From UMGS1322 sp900550765 (GTDB lineage Bacteria > Bacillota > Clostridia > Christensenellales > QALW01): a stretch of DNA of 64,000 nucleotides. A program made the translations under genes and the position numbers. The notes beneath the pieces were generated by a model that was not told the DNA's origin, did not search any database, and worked only from the letters and a program-made list of their open reading frames with translations. The DNA is taken from NCBI GenBank assembly GCA_958448705.1, contig CAUDEY010000002.1:62001-126000 (forward strand). The letters are read 5' to 3'. This document shows positions 43,930 through 53,744 of this stretch, piece after piece (position 1 is the first letter of the stretch; each line of letters begins with the position of its first letter).

Positions 43930-45999
43930 ATGAATATTTCTACCAATGTATTCAAGCGCTGCGAAATTGTTCTTCACAGCACTAAGGAATACGAAAATCC
44001 CTTTATGGATGTTGACATTGACGCCGTTTTTACGCATGAAAGCGGCAGAAAGATCACTCTGCCCGGATTTTGGAATGGTAAAAACGAGTGGAAGGTCCGC
44101 TTCAGTGCAGACAGACCCGGAACATGGAGCTACACCGTAACCTGTACAGATCAAGAAAATCCGTCTCTCTGTGACAACGGCATTATCGAAGCTCTTCCGT
44201 GCCATCCGCAGACCAAGCTGGAAAAGCACGGTTATGTGCGGCTTGATCCTCAAAAGCGCTATATGGTTTATGAGGACGGGACTCCTTTCTTTTATCTAGG
44301 CGATACCCATTGGATGATGCCGGATTATGAGCGCCTGCATGAATGCAATTATCCCGGCTGCACCTGCGGAAATCAGTTTAAGCATACGGCAGACGACAGG
44401 ATCCGAAAAGGATTTAATGTATATCAAACATACTTCAGTGCCGCCCGCACCGCTACTACCCGCGGCGGTACACCTAGCTGGTGGAAAAAAGCGTATACAC
44501 TGATCGACCCGGAGGCCTTTAACCAGACCATGGATATTATGATAGAATATCTGGCGCAAAACGGTATTACAACAGCACTGGGCTTCGGCACCCATTATGC
44601 AACCATTCACTCCTTTCATCAAGACCCCAAGCCGCTGCTTGCTTTTGCCCGATACTGCGTAGCCCGCTATGCTTGCTATCCGCTGATATGGATCACTGCC
44701 CAGGAGATCACCAATTTAAAGGAAAACGCCTTTACCCTGTGGAAGCAGGTAGGGCAGTTGGTAGGCGAGCTTGACGGATATCACCGGCCCAACGGCGCGC
44801 ATATGCATGTTCATCCTATAACCGATCCCCGATCCGCTGAGCTGAACCGACAGCCCTGGCATCAGTGGTGGACGGTACAGGGCGGCCACGGCGGCTATGA
44901 TCAGCTGCGCCCGCGCAGCTTTTACCAGGGCTATTATGAAAACACAGAAAACAAGCCCTTTATTGAAACCGAATGCCAGTATGAGGATATTCACTGCAGC
45001 GGCTTCTGCGGACATGACGCTCCCAGAATGGGCGCCTGGCAGGCCGTACAGTGCGGTTCCGCGGGCTTTACCTACGGTGTTACCGGGCTTTGGGCCATGG
45101 GCTGGAATCAAAAAGATGATCAGAACTTGATCGACTATTCTCCGGAACCTTGGTTCGTAGGTCTGGATAAACCGGGGTCCGAACAAGTCTGCTATATGAA
45201 AAAATTCTATGAATATGTGGGCTGGAGCCAGCTTACGCCTAGTTTTGGTCATGAGCTGGGCATATTTGAAATGCGCAAATATGTCTCCATTTCCCACAAA
45301 GAACAGGATATTTTTATTTATTACTTCTTTTCCAAAGATCCCGAAACCGGAACTTTGCGCGGATTAAAGAAAAATACGCGCTATCAGGCACGCTGGTTTG
45401 ATCCGATAAATGGAAAATTTATCGATCTTCCCGCCATTACCACCGAAACCGGAGAAACCGATATTCCGCCCCGCCCGTCCTTGCGTGACTGGGTATTGCT
45501 GTTAAATACCGCGGACTTAGGCGATTATGAAACGGAAATCTATCCGGAATATATCCAGCCGATTCCCGCTGCAGACGCCATTTTAGGCGAAGAAATTAAA
45601 ATCGCAGCGTTAAAAGCAAGCTCAGAAGAGGAGGCCCATCCCGCTGAAAATTTGACCGACGGCAATCCCCAAACGTATTGGCGCGGGTTCGCCCCCCTGA
45701 CCTCGCAGACTATCACCGCGGATTTAGGCTCTGTACAAGAGGTGGGGTATCTGCATATCGAGTGCAATATGCCTGCAATGCGTTTTATCGAATTTCGTAT
45801 TTACGGCTCCGTTGACGGCGAGCACTATGAAATGCTGGCCGAACGGCTCGGCCGCTGCGTTGCCGTAGGGGGAAAATTCCCCCGGTTCTTTGATCCGATT
45901 AAAGGAAATTACCGCTATATCCGGTTATTTATCAATTCTACAAATGAAGCGCCGCAGCTGGAACTGAGCAAATTTGCAGTTTACAAAAAGGGTGAATAA
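43930..45999 (+). CDS. DUF4038/GH140-like glycoside hydrolase with CBM32-like C-terminus
   Basis: 689 aa, no signal peptide, so cytosolic. Order: N-terminal beta-sandwich of the DUF5060 kind (residues 1-90), a (beta/alpha)8 DUF4038 domain (about 100-430) with FFYLGDTHWMMP, WITAQEITN (Glu259) and FIETECQYED (Glu346/Glu348) as candidate catalytic acids, a small beta domain (RWFDPINGKF) and a discoidin/F5-8-like domain (about 560-688: EEAHPAENLTDGNPQTYW, RYIRLFINST). GH140 members include apiosidases acting on pectin; the substrate here is inferred only broadly. AGGAGG precedes the ATG. Monocistronic, followed by a terminator. Confidence 0.85.
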   Translation: MNISTNVFKRCEIVLHSTKEYENPFMDVDIDAVFTHESGRKITLPGFWNGKNEWKVRFSADRPGTWSYTVTCTDQENPSLCDNGIIEALPCHPQTKLEKHGYVRLDPQKRYMVYEDGTPFFYLGDTHWMMPDYERLHECNYPGCTCGNQFKHTADDRIRKGFNVYQTYFSAARTATTRGGTPSWWKKAYTLIDPEAFNQTMDIMIEYLAQNGITTALGFGTHYATIHSFHQDPKPLLAFARYCVARYACYPLIWITAQEITNLKENAFTLWKQVGQLVGELDGYHRPNGAHMHVHPITDPRSAELNRQPWHQWWTVQGGHGGYDQLRPRSFYQGYYENTENKPFIETECQYEDIHCSGFCGHDAPRMGAWQAVQCGSAGFTYGVTGLWAMGWNQKDDQNLIDYSPEPWFVGLDKPGSEQVCYMKKFYEYVGWSQLTPSFGHELGIFEMRKYVSISHKEQDIFIYYFFSKDPETGTLRGLKKNTRYQARWFDPINGKFIDLPAITTETGETDIPPRPSLRDWVLLLNTADLGDYETEIYPEYIQPIPAADAILGEEIKIAALKASSEEEAHPAENLTDGNPQTYWRGFAPLTSQTITADLGSVQEVGYLHIECNMPAMRFIEFRIYGSVDGEHYEMLAERLGRCVAVGGKFPRFFDPIKGNYRYIRLFINSTNEAPQLELSKFAVYKKGE

Positions 46000-46036
46000 A
46001 AAAAGGCTGGTGCATAAGCATCAGCCTTAATTTTAT
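46000..46036 (+). terminator. Terminator of the DUF4038 gene
   Basis: AAGGCTGGTGC / GCATCAGCCTT with a 4-base loop, then AATTTTA. Confidence 0.8.
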
Positions 46037-46414
46037 CAAAGCTCTCGTATTCAAACTCCGTTCTTTCAAACATAGCTTTTCATATCAAAATCTGCCCCGC
46101 TTTCTCTTCTCTCCCTCTAACGATAGAGAGCAAGCATCAGCGAGCCTGTGGGAGCAAAAGCTTACCGCATAAACAGAACTCCTGCTTTTTCTCTCCCTCG
46201 TCAAAGCCTGCGTTTTGACACCTTTCTCGGCAGAGGGAGGCTTTTGCGGCAGGCTTTAATTTTTGCAATAGATAAAAAAGCAAATTTTCTTGGCTTAAAA
46301 TAGGGTTCATATTTCCATTTATTCGGAAATATACATCTATTTTCCATACCATATTAATAACATAAAAGCCCTTTTGTTCTTTCTGCTCTTTCTTTCGCAG
46401 CAGAATGCCATAGT
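46037..46414. other. 378-base intergenic region with a palindromic repeat
   Basis: Contains CTCCCTC ... GAGGGAG (46192-46240 region) with an inner GTCAAA/TTTTGAC stem, and an earlier CTCTCCCTCTA...TAGAGAG pair at 46108-46130. These resemble short palindromic elements between genes of gut Clostridia. No gene supported. Confidence 0.5.
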
Positions 46415-47635
46415 TTAGTTTTCCTTTTCCGGCCAATCCCGAAAACGCCGCCAAAGCCCCGCCCCGCAAAGGCACAAAACACCTCCGAAAAGCGCCGCAG
46501 CGAGCCAAGCTCCGGCCACAGCCGACCAGCCGCCGTTTTGAGAGATTGCCGCCGTTGCCCAAGCAGAGACGGCACTGCCAATATAAGTACAGCAATTCAG
46601 TCCCCCCGAAACCAATGCCGTACAGCGATATCTTGAAAAATGCGCCGGAACCAAACAGATCAGGAAATAATTTACACCATGCATCATTCCCTGCGCCACC
46701 GCAGCTGCCAATACCGAAACAGCGGCACTGCCGGAAAGCACCAATACTGCCAATGCCGCGCTTCCGATGCCAAAAAAGGCTGCCGTACCAAGCATTTCAT
46801 TTTTTATAACCTTTTTGCTGCTATAAGCGGCCACCTGCAGACAAAGCATCGTAAAAACCGGCAATACCACACCGCTTAAAATCGAAACGGCACTGCTGAG
46901 CGAAAAGCTCTCCGCCACCAAAGTGGGAAGCCAGGAGGAGATACCGTCCCTCAGAATTCCCTGCAGAATGACCGCCGGCATTACGATGGCCAAAACCGCA
47001 GCAATCTGCCGCATATTCGCGCCCTCCCACCGGGGCTTTATTTTCTGCACCGTGCTTTGTCCATTAGAGATGTTCCGGCTTAAAACCGCCCACAGCACAC
47101 ACACGCAGCTGCCCAGCAAAGCGGCAGAAAAAAAGACCCAATGCCAACCGGCAATCCGCAGAATCAGCGGAACAGTCAAATATACGCAGATCGTAGCGAT
47201 TGCACTTCCCCAAGAAACATGAACACAGGCTTTGCGATAGGTATCTTCATCAAATAAATCGATCATAAGCTTTACCATCGGCGGCCATATCATAGCCTGT
47301 GCAAATCCATTCACGCCCCATAGTACTGCCATTTGCCCCGCACTTTGACAAAACGGCAAAAAAAAGTTGACTGCCGACGCACAACCAAGTCCGCCAAGAA
47401 TCAAATACGCAGGCTTTATTTTATCGCCTAAATATCCGCTGACCAGCTGCCCTGCGGCATAGGCGGCGGCATTTACCGTAAGCACTGCGGCAGCCTGTGT
47501 CTTGGCAAAGCCCTCCTGCTGTACGATTTCAAGAAAAACGGCCGAATAATTAATGCGCGTAATATAGCTGGTAAAATAAAGTGCCGCAAAAAGAAAGATC
47601 ATTCTTTTCGCTACGGCACCGGTCAACTGCTTCAT
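46415..47635 (-). CDS. MFS transporter (organophosphate/sugar-phosphate antiporter-like)
   Basis: 406 aa with 12 predicted membrane segments. Features of the OPA/ACS branch: RINYSAVFLEI in helix 1 (INY motif), GYLGDKIKP in loop 2-3 and VNGFAQAMIWPP in helix 4, which resemble GlpT/UhpT. It starts 19 bases after the DeoR gene on the same strand, so the regulator and transporter form an operon. The DeoR partner and nearby glycosidases suggest uptake of a sugar phosphate or acidic sugar; the substrate is inferred. Confidence 0.88.
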   Translation of the reverse strand: MKQLTGAVAKRMIFLFAALYFTSYITRINYSAVFLEIVQQEGFAKTQAAAVLTVNAAAYAAGQLVSGYLGDKIKPAYLILGGLGCASAVNFFLPFCQSAGQMAVLWGVNGFAQAMIWPPMVKLMIDLFDEDTYRKACVHVSWGSAIATICVYLTVPLILRIAGWHWVFFSAALLGSCVCVLWAVLSRNISNGQSTVQKIKPRWEGANMRQIAAVLAIVMPAVILQGILRDGISSWLPTLVAESFSLSSAVSILSGVVLPVFTMLCLQVAAYSSKKVIKNEMLGTAAFFGIGSAALAVLVLSGSAAVSVLAAAVAQGMMHGVNYFLICLVPAHFSRYRCTALVSGGLNCCTYIGSAVSAWATAAISQNGGWSAVAGAWLAAALFGGVLCLCGAGLWRRFRDWPEKEN

Positions 47636-47653
47636 CGTTTCCTCCCTGCGCGC

Positions 47654-48421
47654 TTACCGCTTTGTGATGAGGTCAATCCCCCGCTCCCGATACGCCTGCC
47701 GGATCACCTCAGGCAGGCCAGAATCCGTTACATAGAGAAAGGACTCTTTTGCCTCCGTAACCCGCAAAAAGGCATTCTGTTCAAATTTTTGATGGTTTGC
47801 AAGTACCACAGTCTGATCGGCAATCCCGATATATGCCCGTTCCACTTCGGCAAGTGCATCTTGATACACCGTAAGGCCATAGGTAAGAGAAACCGCATCC
47901 GGCGCAAGAAAGCACTTGGAAGCATGATATTTCCGAATCATCTCTACCGTACTGCTCCCAACAAACGATCGCTCCTCCCGGTTATACCTGCCGCCGGCAA
48001 GAATCAACTGAAACCCGTTGTTCTGTTTAAGCATATCAAAGGCGTCAGTACTGTGTACGATTACCGTAAGGCTGCTGAAGCTCTCGGCAAGAGCACAGCA
48101 AAACTGCAGCGCCGTACTGCCGCCGTCAACGGCAATAAAATCCCCTTCCTTTACAAGGGCACAGGCATACGAGGCCAACTCCTTTTTTTCTTTTTCGTAT
48201 TCATCCATACGGGCAGAAAGTGTCTTTTGCTCTTTTACGCCCGTACAAGCCACAGCTCCGCCATGAATTCTATGCAGCTTTCCCCGCTTTTCCAACAGTT
48301 GCAGGTCTCTGCGTACAGTCTCTACCGAAACCGCAAATTTTTTGGTCAATTCACCCAGAGAAACCGAGCCCCTCTGCAGAAGGATCCGGCAAATAATCTC
48401 CTGCCTTTCTACCGCAAACAT
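47654..48421 (-). CDS. DeoR/GlpR-family transcriptional regulator
   Basis: 255 aa. N-terminal DeoR HTH (MFAVERQEIICRILLQRG, SVETVRRDLQLLEKRGKLHRIHGGA) and a C-terminal DeoRC sugar-phosphate sensor (FIAVDGGSTALQFC, IVHSTDAFDML, LAGGRYNREERSFVG). The start at 48421 is set by AAGGGGGAG just upstream. First gene of an operon with the MFS transporter, divergent from the LacI operon, with promoters on both strands in the gap. It probably represses the transporter until a phosphorylated sugar binds. Confidence 0.93.
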   Translation of the reverse strand: MFAVERQEIICRILLQRGSVSLGELTKKFAVSVETVRRDLQLLEKRGKLHRIHGGAVACTGVKEQKTLSARMDEYEKEKKELASYACALVKEGDFIAVDGGSTALQFCCALAESFSSLTVIVHSTDAFDMLKQNNGFQLILAGGRYNREERSFVGSSTVEMIRKYHASKCFLAPDAVSLTYGLTVYQDALAEVERAYIGIADQTVVLANHQKFEQNAFLRVTEAKESFLYVTDSGLPEVIRQAYRERGIDLITKR

Positions 48422-48483
48422 TCTACTCCCCCTTAAAAACCATAAATCGGCCGTTGCGTACAAATTTTCGGTCATATATTCAT

Positions 48484-48512
48484 ATAATACAACATTTTAC
48501 CACACATGTCAA
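48484..48512 (-). promoter_or_regulatory. Promoter of the DeoR-MFS operon
   Basis: Minus-strand TTGACA (48507-48512), 17-base spacer, TATTAT (48484-48489). Confidence 0.8.
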
Positions 48513-48621
48513 CGTAATTGCGCATACTTCAAAAAAACAGAACTCCTCCTTTAATGCGTACCGGCAGGAGTACAGCGCACCTTTTTACCATCCAAAACGA
48601 AAATATTTCGCTTTTTATCGT

Positions 48622-48651
48622 TTGACTTTCTATCTTTATTTCCACTATACT
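48622..48651 (+). promoter_or_regulatory. Promoter of the LacI-transporter-GH39 operon
   Basis: TTGACT (48622-48627), 18-base spacer, TATACT (48646-48651). Confidence 0.75.
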
Positions 48652-48707
48652 ATTACTGTACCTTCCACAATAAAAAAACAATTGGAGAGAAAATTTTTCG
48701 TAAAATC

Positions 48708-49676
48708 ATGACCTTAAAAAAAATTGCCGAACTTGCGGGGGTGTCGGTATCCACGGTTTCCAAAGCGCTTTCCGACAGCAGGGAGATTTCCCCCCAAAAA
48801 ACAAAAGAGATCCGGAAAATCGCACGGGAACAGGGATATTACGCCAAGCGTCAGAAAACTGCCCAAGAATACAAACGTTTCAGCGCCCCGCACATTCTTA
48901 TCGTGTGCCCTGAAATCATAAGTATTTATTACTCCGCCGTTTGCTCCTGCCTCTGCCGCCGCATTGCAGAGCACGGCGGTATTGCGGAAATCATTCTCTC
49001 GGGCTTTGATGCATTAAATACTGCAAGAATTACCGAAAATGCCCTTATCGGCAATAGTTCTTTTGACGGTATCATCTTTTTGAACTCCTGCGAAAAAACA
49101 GCGTTTCCGATTCCCGCGGTACAGCTTTTTAAAGGGAGCACCGAACTTGATTCCGTATTTGCCGATTATTCCGCCGGAATGCAGGAAGCACTGCTGCACC
49201 TTGCTTCCTTAAACTGCACAGATATTCTGTTTGCAGGAGAATCCCTCACCAAAACAAAGGAATCCGCCTTTGTTTCTCTTACCCAAAAGCTTGGTCTTTC
49301 CGGAAAATGCTTTATCAGCCGCTTCCGCTTTGAGGAGGCCGGCTATGAATGTGCCGACCATCTTTTCACTATGCCGGAGGCGCCGCAGGGAATCCTCTGT
49401 GCCTATGATGAAATCGCTTTGGGGCTAATCCGATCACTTACCGCAAAAGGAAAACAGATACCGCGGGATTTTCAAATCATCGGCATCAACGATATTCCCT
49501 ATTCCCGCTACAGCTCGGTGCCGCTTACTACCATTAAAACCGATATTGAAGAGATCTGCCGCATCGCGGTATCGATCTTACTTAGCAGAATCCATAGCAG
49601 CTACAGTGCCGTACAGCATATTTCCGTACAAAGCCGGCTTGTAATTCGCAACACAACAAAGGCAGAAAAATCATGA
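48708..49676 (+). CDS. LacI-family transcriptional regulator
   Basis: 322 aa. LacI HTH at the N-terminus (LKKIAELAGVSVSTVSKALSDSREISPQKTKEI), then a periplasmic-binding-protein-like effector domain (ILIVCPEIISIYY, DGIIFLN, GILCAYDEIALGLIR, IIGINDIPYSRYSSVPLTTI). First gene of a three-gene operon: it overlaps the DMT transporter by four bases and is followed by a GH39 glycosidase, so it likely controls use of the sugar that enzyme releases. The ribosome binding site is weak. Confidence 0.94.
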   Translation: MTLKKIAELAGVSVSTVSKALSDSREISPQKTKEIRKIAREQGYYAKRQKTAQEYKRFSAPHILIVCPEIISIYYSAVCSCLCRRIAEHGGIAEIILSGFDALNTARITENALIGNSSFDGIIFLNSCEKTAFPIPAVQLFKGSTELDSVFADYSAGMQEALLHLASLNCTDILFAGESLTKTKESAFVSLTQKLGLSGKCFISRFRFEEAGYECADHLFTMPEAPQGILCAYDEIALGLIRSLTAKGKQIPRDFQIIGINDIPYSRYSSVPLTTIKTDIEEICRIAVSILLSRIHSSYSAVQHISVQSRLVIRNTTKAEKS

Positions 49677-50569
49677 TTTATATTGCCATTATCTTACTGT
49701 TTAAAATAGTACAAAACCTATTCAATAAGGTGTGCAGCAACGCAATTGCCAACAACACAATGTTTTTAAAATATCTTAGCTTTCGGCAGGCGGTTTCCGC
49801 TGCTTTAGCGCTGACCGCAGTGCTTTTTACCTTTTCTATGGGGCAAAGTCCTGCCTTTACTCTGCCTACAGCATTGTATGCACTGATGATGGCTATTTCG
49901 CTCTCGCTTTCTACCTACGCGAGTCTGACAGCACTGAAAAGCGGAACCATGATCCTCTGCGGGCTGTTTGGCACCGCCGGAATTTTTGTACCGTGTATCG
50001 CCGGAATCTTTCTGTTTGATGAAAGGATTTCTGCCTGGCAGTTTCTCGGCTTGCTTTTATTTATCGTTTCGGCCTATCTGCTGATCGGCTGCTCCAAAAA
50101 AATTTACGCGGCTTTTTCTTTTAAAACATTTCTGCTGCTTATCCTTTCCATGTTGGCCAACGGCAGCACCATGCTGGTACAGATGATGTTTTCAAAATAC
50201 GTAGAGGGCGGAAATGCGGCAACTTTCAACTTTCTGGCCTTTCTTCTCTCCGCGATTGTAAGTTTTTTCATGTTTCTGGTGCTGAAAACCCGGAGCCTGG
50301 CAAAAGCTAAAGAAACCGATACACATATTCCTAAAAAGATTCTTTTATGCGGTTTGGCACTTTCAGCAGCGGTATTTATTATATCTCAGGTTTCCACTAT
50401 TGCCGCGGGAATTCTTCCCCCCATTATTTTATTTCCCCTAAGCAACGGCGGCAGTATGATCATCTGTGCCGTGGTATCCGCTGCAGTATTTAAAGAAAAA
50501 CTGAATCTTAAATCGGTGTTGGGCCTGATTTTGGGCATTGCATCACTGGTAATTATAAAACTTTTGTGA
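49673..50569 (+). CDS. DMT-superfamily (EamA-like) transporter
   Basis: 298 aa, about ten membrane segments in two five-helix halves as in drug/metabolite transporters. Segment ISLSLSTYASLTALKSG at the end of the first half and ILPPIILFPLSNGGSMIICAVVSAAVFKEKLN in the second half are typical EamA signatures (conserved Pro and the ..KE.L motif). The start overlaps the LacI stop (ATGA) and the GH39 start is ten bases behind the stop, so it is cotranslated with both. It may carry the saccharide processed by the GH39 enzyme; the substrate is not proven. Confidence 0.85.
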   Translation: MIYIAIILLFKIVQNLFNKVCSNAIANNTMFLKYLSFRQAVSAALALTAVLFTFSMGQSPAFTLPTALYALMMAISLSLSTYASLTALKSGTMILCGLFGTAGIFVPCIAGIFLFDERISAWQFLGLLLFIVSAYLLIGCSKKIYAAFSFKTFLLLILSMLANGSTMLVQMMFSKYVEGGNAATFNFLAFLLSAIVSFFMFLVLKTRSLAKAKETDTHIPKKILLCGLALSAAVFIISQVSTIAAGILPPIILFPLSNGGSMIICAVVSAAVFKEKLNLKSVLGLILGIASLVIIKLL

Positions 50570-50579
50570 GGTGTAAAAA

Positions 50580-51887
50580 ATGACAAAAATAACCGCAGAT
50601 TTCTCTGCAACCAAAGGCAGCATCAAGCCCATGCACGGCGTAGGACAGCCTCCGTTTTTAGGAACATTCGGCGGATTCGATTTCAGCATGTTCCGCTACT
50701 TAAGCGAAGCCGGCATCCCTTTCTCCCGCCTGCACGATGTGGGCGGCCGTTTTGGGGGCGGCTGTTTTGTGGACATTCCCAATCTATTCCGGGATTTTGA
50801 CGCGGATCCGGAGGATCCGGCCGCCTACGATTTCACCTTTACCGATATGCTGCTGGAAGCTTTAGTACAAAGCGGTGCCGAACCGTTCTTCCGGCTGGGC
50901 GTAACGATAGAAAATCAGGCGTGTATCAAATCCTACCGAATCGATCCGCCCAAGGATACTTTAAAATGGGCAAAAATATGTGAAGGTATTATCCGGCATT
51001 ATACCCAGGGCTGGGCAAACGGATATCATTATAATATCCTCTACTGGGAGATCTGGAACGAACCGGATAATTATGAAAATATAAATACCAACCAGATGTG
51101 GCACGGAACCAAAGAGCAATATTTTGCTCTTTATGCTGTAGCTTCCCGCTATTTAAAAGAAAAATTCCCGCATTTAAAAATCGGCGGCTACGCCAGCTGC
51201 GGGTTCTACGCGCTGACCCGCAAAGAGGGCCCCGATGCAGAAACGTTCCGCTACTACTTTGACTTTTTTAATAGCTTTTTAGCCTATGTAAAAGAAAATG
51301 GCTGCCCGCTTGATTTCTTCTCCTGGCACAGTTACGGCAGCATAGAGGAAACCAAGTTTTTTGCCGAGTACGTCAGGAAGCGGCTGGATGAGGAAGGCTT
51401 TTCTCATACTGAACATACTTGCAATGAATGGAACTTTGAAGCCGACAAACGCGGCACCGCCTATCACGCCGCTTTAACCGCGGGCATGCTGCTGGCCATG
51501 CAGGATTCTTCCCTTGACAGCGCTATGTTTTACGACGCCCGCCTGGGCGTAAGCATATACGGCGGCCTTTTCCATCCGCTGACGCGCGAACCCTTTGCCG
51601 CCTATTATGCCTTTTTGGCATTTAACGAGCTGTATAAGCGGCAAAATGCCGTCACTGTTTCCTGTGATACGCCGGGCCTCTATGCCGTCGGTGCCCAAAA
51701 GGACGGTGACTGCTGCCTGGTGCTTGCCAACACCACTCCCAACGCCGTACCGCTATCGCTTACTCTTTCCGGCTGCAGGCAGAAAATCAAAAGCTGCCGC
51801 CTCACCGATGAAACGCACATCTGGCAGACATGCGCGCTTCCCGAAACCTTAAACGGATATTCCTTTCTGTGTATTATTTTAGAATAA
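50580..51887 (+). CDS. GH39-family glycoside hydrolase (beta-xylosidase-like)
   Basis: 435 aa, cytosolic. (beta/alpha)8 glycosidase of clan A: general acid/base Glu161 in YWEIWNEPDN and nucleophile candidate Glu283 in TCNEWNF, the spacing seen in GH39. LHDVGGRFGGG near the N-terminus and FFSWHSYG before the nucleophile are also family-like. A small beta domain follows (about 350-435). Last gene of the LacI operon, with a terminator 15 bases downstream. Beta-xylosidase is typical, but other beta-linked sugars are possible. Confidence 0.85.
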   Translation: MTKITADFSATKGSIKPMHGVGQPPFLGTFGGFDFSMFRYLSEAGIPFSRLHDVGGRFGGGCFVDIPNLFRDFDADPEDPAAYDFTFTDMLLEALVQSGAEPFFRLGVTIENQACIKSYRIDPPKDTLKWAKICEGIIRHYTQGWANGYHYNILYWEIWNEPDNYENINTNQMWHGTKEQYFALYAVASRYLKEKFPHLKIGGYASCGFYALTRKEGPDAETFRYYFDFFNSFLAYVKENGCPLDFFSWHSYGSIEETKFFAEYVRKRLDEEGFSHTEHTCNEWNFEADKRGTAYHAALTAGMLLAMQDSSLDSAMFYDARLGVSIYGGLFHPLTREPFAAYYAFLAFNELYKRQNAVTVSCDTPGLYAVGAQKDGDCCLVLANTTPNAVPLSLTLSGCRQKIKSCRLTDETHIWQTCALPETLNGYSFLCIILE

Positions 51888-51902
51888 ATCGTATTATGAA
51901 TA

Positions 51903-51931
51903 GGCCGCGACAGCTTTTCGCGGTCTTTTTT
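51903..51931 (+). terminator. Terminator of the LacI-GH39 operon
   Basis: GGCCGCGA / TCGCGGTC stem followed by TTTTTT. Confidence 0.8.
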
Positions 51932-52103
51932 CTCCTATGCAACGAAAACATGGATTTTTTAAAAAGCAATAAAAACTGATGGATTTAGATTCCCTGACGC
52001 GGAGAGATAAGCTTTCTCAAAAAGACACGGCTTTTGACAACCAGCCTATGAACCGATTTCCCCTTGCCATAAGCGCCGGCTCACGCCAAGCCGTTTTTCC
52101 TAT

Positions 52104-52142
52104 ACAAAAACACAGCCCGCCTCAATCACCGGCAGACTGTGT
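52104..52142 (-). terminator. Terminator of purB
   Basis: Minus-strand ACACAG...CTGTGT with an inner CCG/CGG stem, then a T run. Confidence 0.7.
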
Positions 52143-52153
52143 CCTTTAAAGTT

Positions 52154-53584
52154 TTAAACTGTAATATTGATTTCCGCATCCGTATTATCCTTATTTTTTT
52201 CCAGCAAAGGATATACATACGCATTTAAAAATTCCTCTGTCTGCTGAGGAGCACGCCCTACAAACTGCATCGGATCCGTAAGCTTTTCCAAATCTTCTTT
52301 TTTTACAGAAAAACTTTCGTCGGCAAGAATCAGCTCCAAAAGATTATTTTCCCCACCGTACATTTTTACGTTTTTTGCAACCTCCACCGAATACTGCCGG
52401 ATCTTTTCATGCAATTGCTGCCGGTCCCCGCCGTTTTTTACCCCATGCATCAAAATATTTTCCGTGGCCATAAACGGCAGCTCTTCGCGCAGATGCTTTT
52501 CCATGACCTTGGGATATATCGTTCCTCCGGAAATCACATTGATATAAAGCGAAAGGATCGCATCTACCGCTAAAAATGCTTCGGGAACGCTGATGCGCTT
52601 ATTGGCCGAATCATCCAGTGTACGTTCAAACCACTGGGTAGCCGCGGTGATAGCGGGGTTCAGCACATCTACCATCACGTACCGAGCCAAAGACGCAATC
52701 CGTTCCGAGCGCATCGGGTTGCGCTTATAGGCCATGGCGGAGGAGCCGATCTGCTTCGCCTCAAAGGGTTCATCAAATTCTTTTAAGTGAGAAAGCAGGC
52801 GGATATCGTTAGAAAATTTAGCCGCGCTTTGGGCAATGCCGGAGAGGCAGGAGAGGATGGCATAATCCACCTTGCGCGTATACGTCTGCCCGGAAACCGG
52901 CATAACCGCATCAAAGCCCATTTTTTGAGCAATCAAAACCTCCAGCTGCTTTACCTTTTCATGGTCGCCGTCAAACAATGCCAAAAAGCTAGCTCCGGTA
53001 CCGGTCGTTCCTTTACAGCCCAGCAGCTTTAAGGAAGAAAGCTGAAAATCCAGCTGTTCCAAATCCAGCATCAAATCCTGAAGCCAAAGTGTAGCCCGCT
53101 TCCCCACCGTAGTAGGCTGCGCCGCCTGAAAATGCGTATAGGCCAGCGTAGGAACGTTTTTATACCGATCCGCAAAATCTGCCGCGGCCCGAATGGCAGT
53201 AAGCAGCAGCCTGCGGATTTGCCGAAGCCCTTCACGCATTTGTATAATATCGGTATTATCCCCTACATAACAGCTGGTAGCGCCCAAATGAATGATAGGC
53301 ATTGCATCCGGACAAGCCGCCCCAAAGGTATGCACATGAGCCATAACATCGTGCCGCAGTTCTTTTTCCAATTTCTGCGCCAGCGCGTAATCAATATTTT
53401 CAACATTGGCTTTCATTTGATCGATCTGTTCCTGACGGATGTCGATTCCTAATTCTTTTTCCGCCTCAGCCAGCGCAATCCACAACCGGCGCCAGGTAGA
53501 AAATTTTGTATCGTTTGAAAAAATTCTTTTCATGCGATCCGAAGCATACCGCGTACACAGCGGATTTTCATAAAATTCGTTCAT
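52154..53584 (-). CDS. purB: Adenylosuccinate lyase
   Basis: 476 aa. Cleaves SAICAR and adenylosuccinate in purine synthesis. Fumarase/aspartase superfamily: THFQAAQPTTVGKRA, and the signature SSAMAYKRNPMRSE carrying the catalytic serine loop; LGATSCYVGDNTD near the substrate phosphate. Of two in-frame ATGs, 53584 (MNEFYENPL) is preferred because AGGAGA lies just upstream. This longer form resembles the eukaryote-like/clostridial PurB branch. Own promoter (53615-53643) and terminator. Confidence 0.95.
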   Translation of the reverse strand: MNEFYENPLCTRYASDRMKRIFSNDTKFSTWRRLWIALAEAEKELGIDIRQEQIDQMKANVENIDYALAQKLEKELRHDVMAHVHTFGAACPDAMPIIHLGATSCYVGDNTDIIQMREGLRQIRRLLLTAIRAAADFADRYKNVPTLAYTHFQAAQPTTVGKRATLWLQDLMLDLEQLDFQLSSLKLLGCKGTTGTGASFLALFDGDHEKVKQLEVLIAQKMGFDAVMPVSGQTYTRKVDYAILSCLSGIAQSAAKFSNDIRLLSHLKEFDEPFEAKQIGSSAMAYKRNPMRSERIASLARYVMVDVLNPAITAATQWFERTLDDSANKRISVPEAFLAVDAILSLYINVISGGTIYPKVMEKHLREELPFMATENILMHGVKNGGDRQQLHEKIRQYSVEVAKNVKMYGGENNLLELILADESFSVKKEDLEKLTDPMQFVGRAPQQTEEFLNAYVYPLLEKNKDNTDAEINITV

Positions 53585-53614
53585 AGCCTTCTCCTGTTTC
53601 AGCAATATATGTTT

Positions 53615-53643
53615 ATTATAGCATACTCAACAAAAAAAGTCAT
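53615..53643 (-). promoter_or_regulatory. purB promoter
   Basis: Minus-strand ATGACT (53638-53643), 17-base spacer, TATAAT (53615-53620). No purine riboswitch-like fold is visible in the short leader. Confidence 0.6.
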
Positions 53644-53744
53644 AAAAATCTCTTCGGCCGCCGGAGATACCCCTGTGTTTTTACCAAAAAAAGAACAGCC
53701 ATCAATTCCCTGCAAACATAGATAGCCGTTATTTTTTATAATTC

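Noticed and set aside
31874..45000. Search for a second copy of the ssrA 3' end (attR)
   Set aside because: No clear direct repeat of the 25-base tmRNA end was found; element B resembles it only partly.
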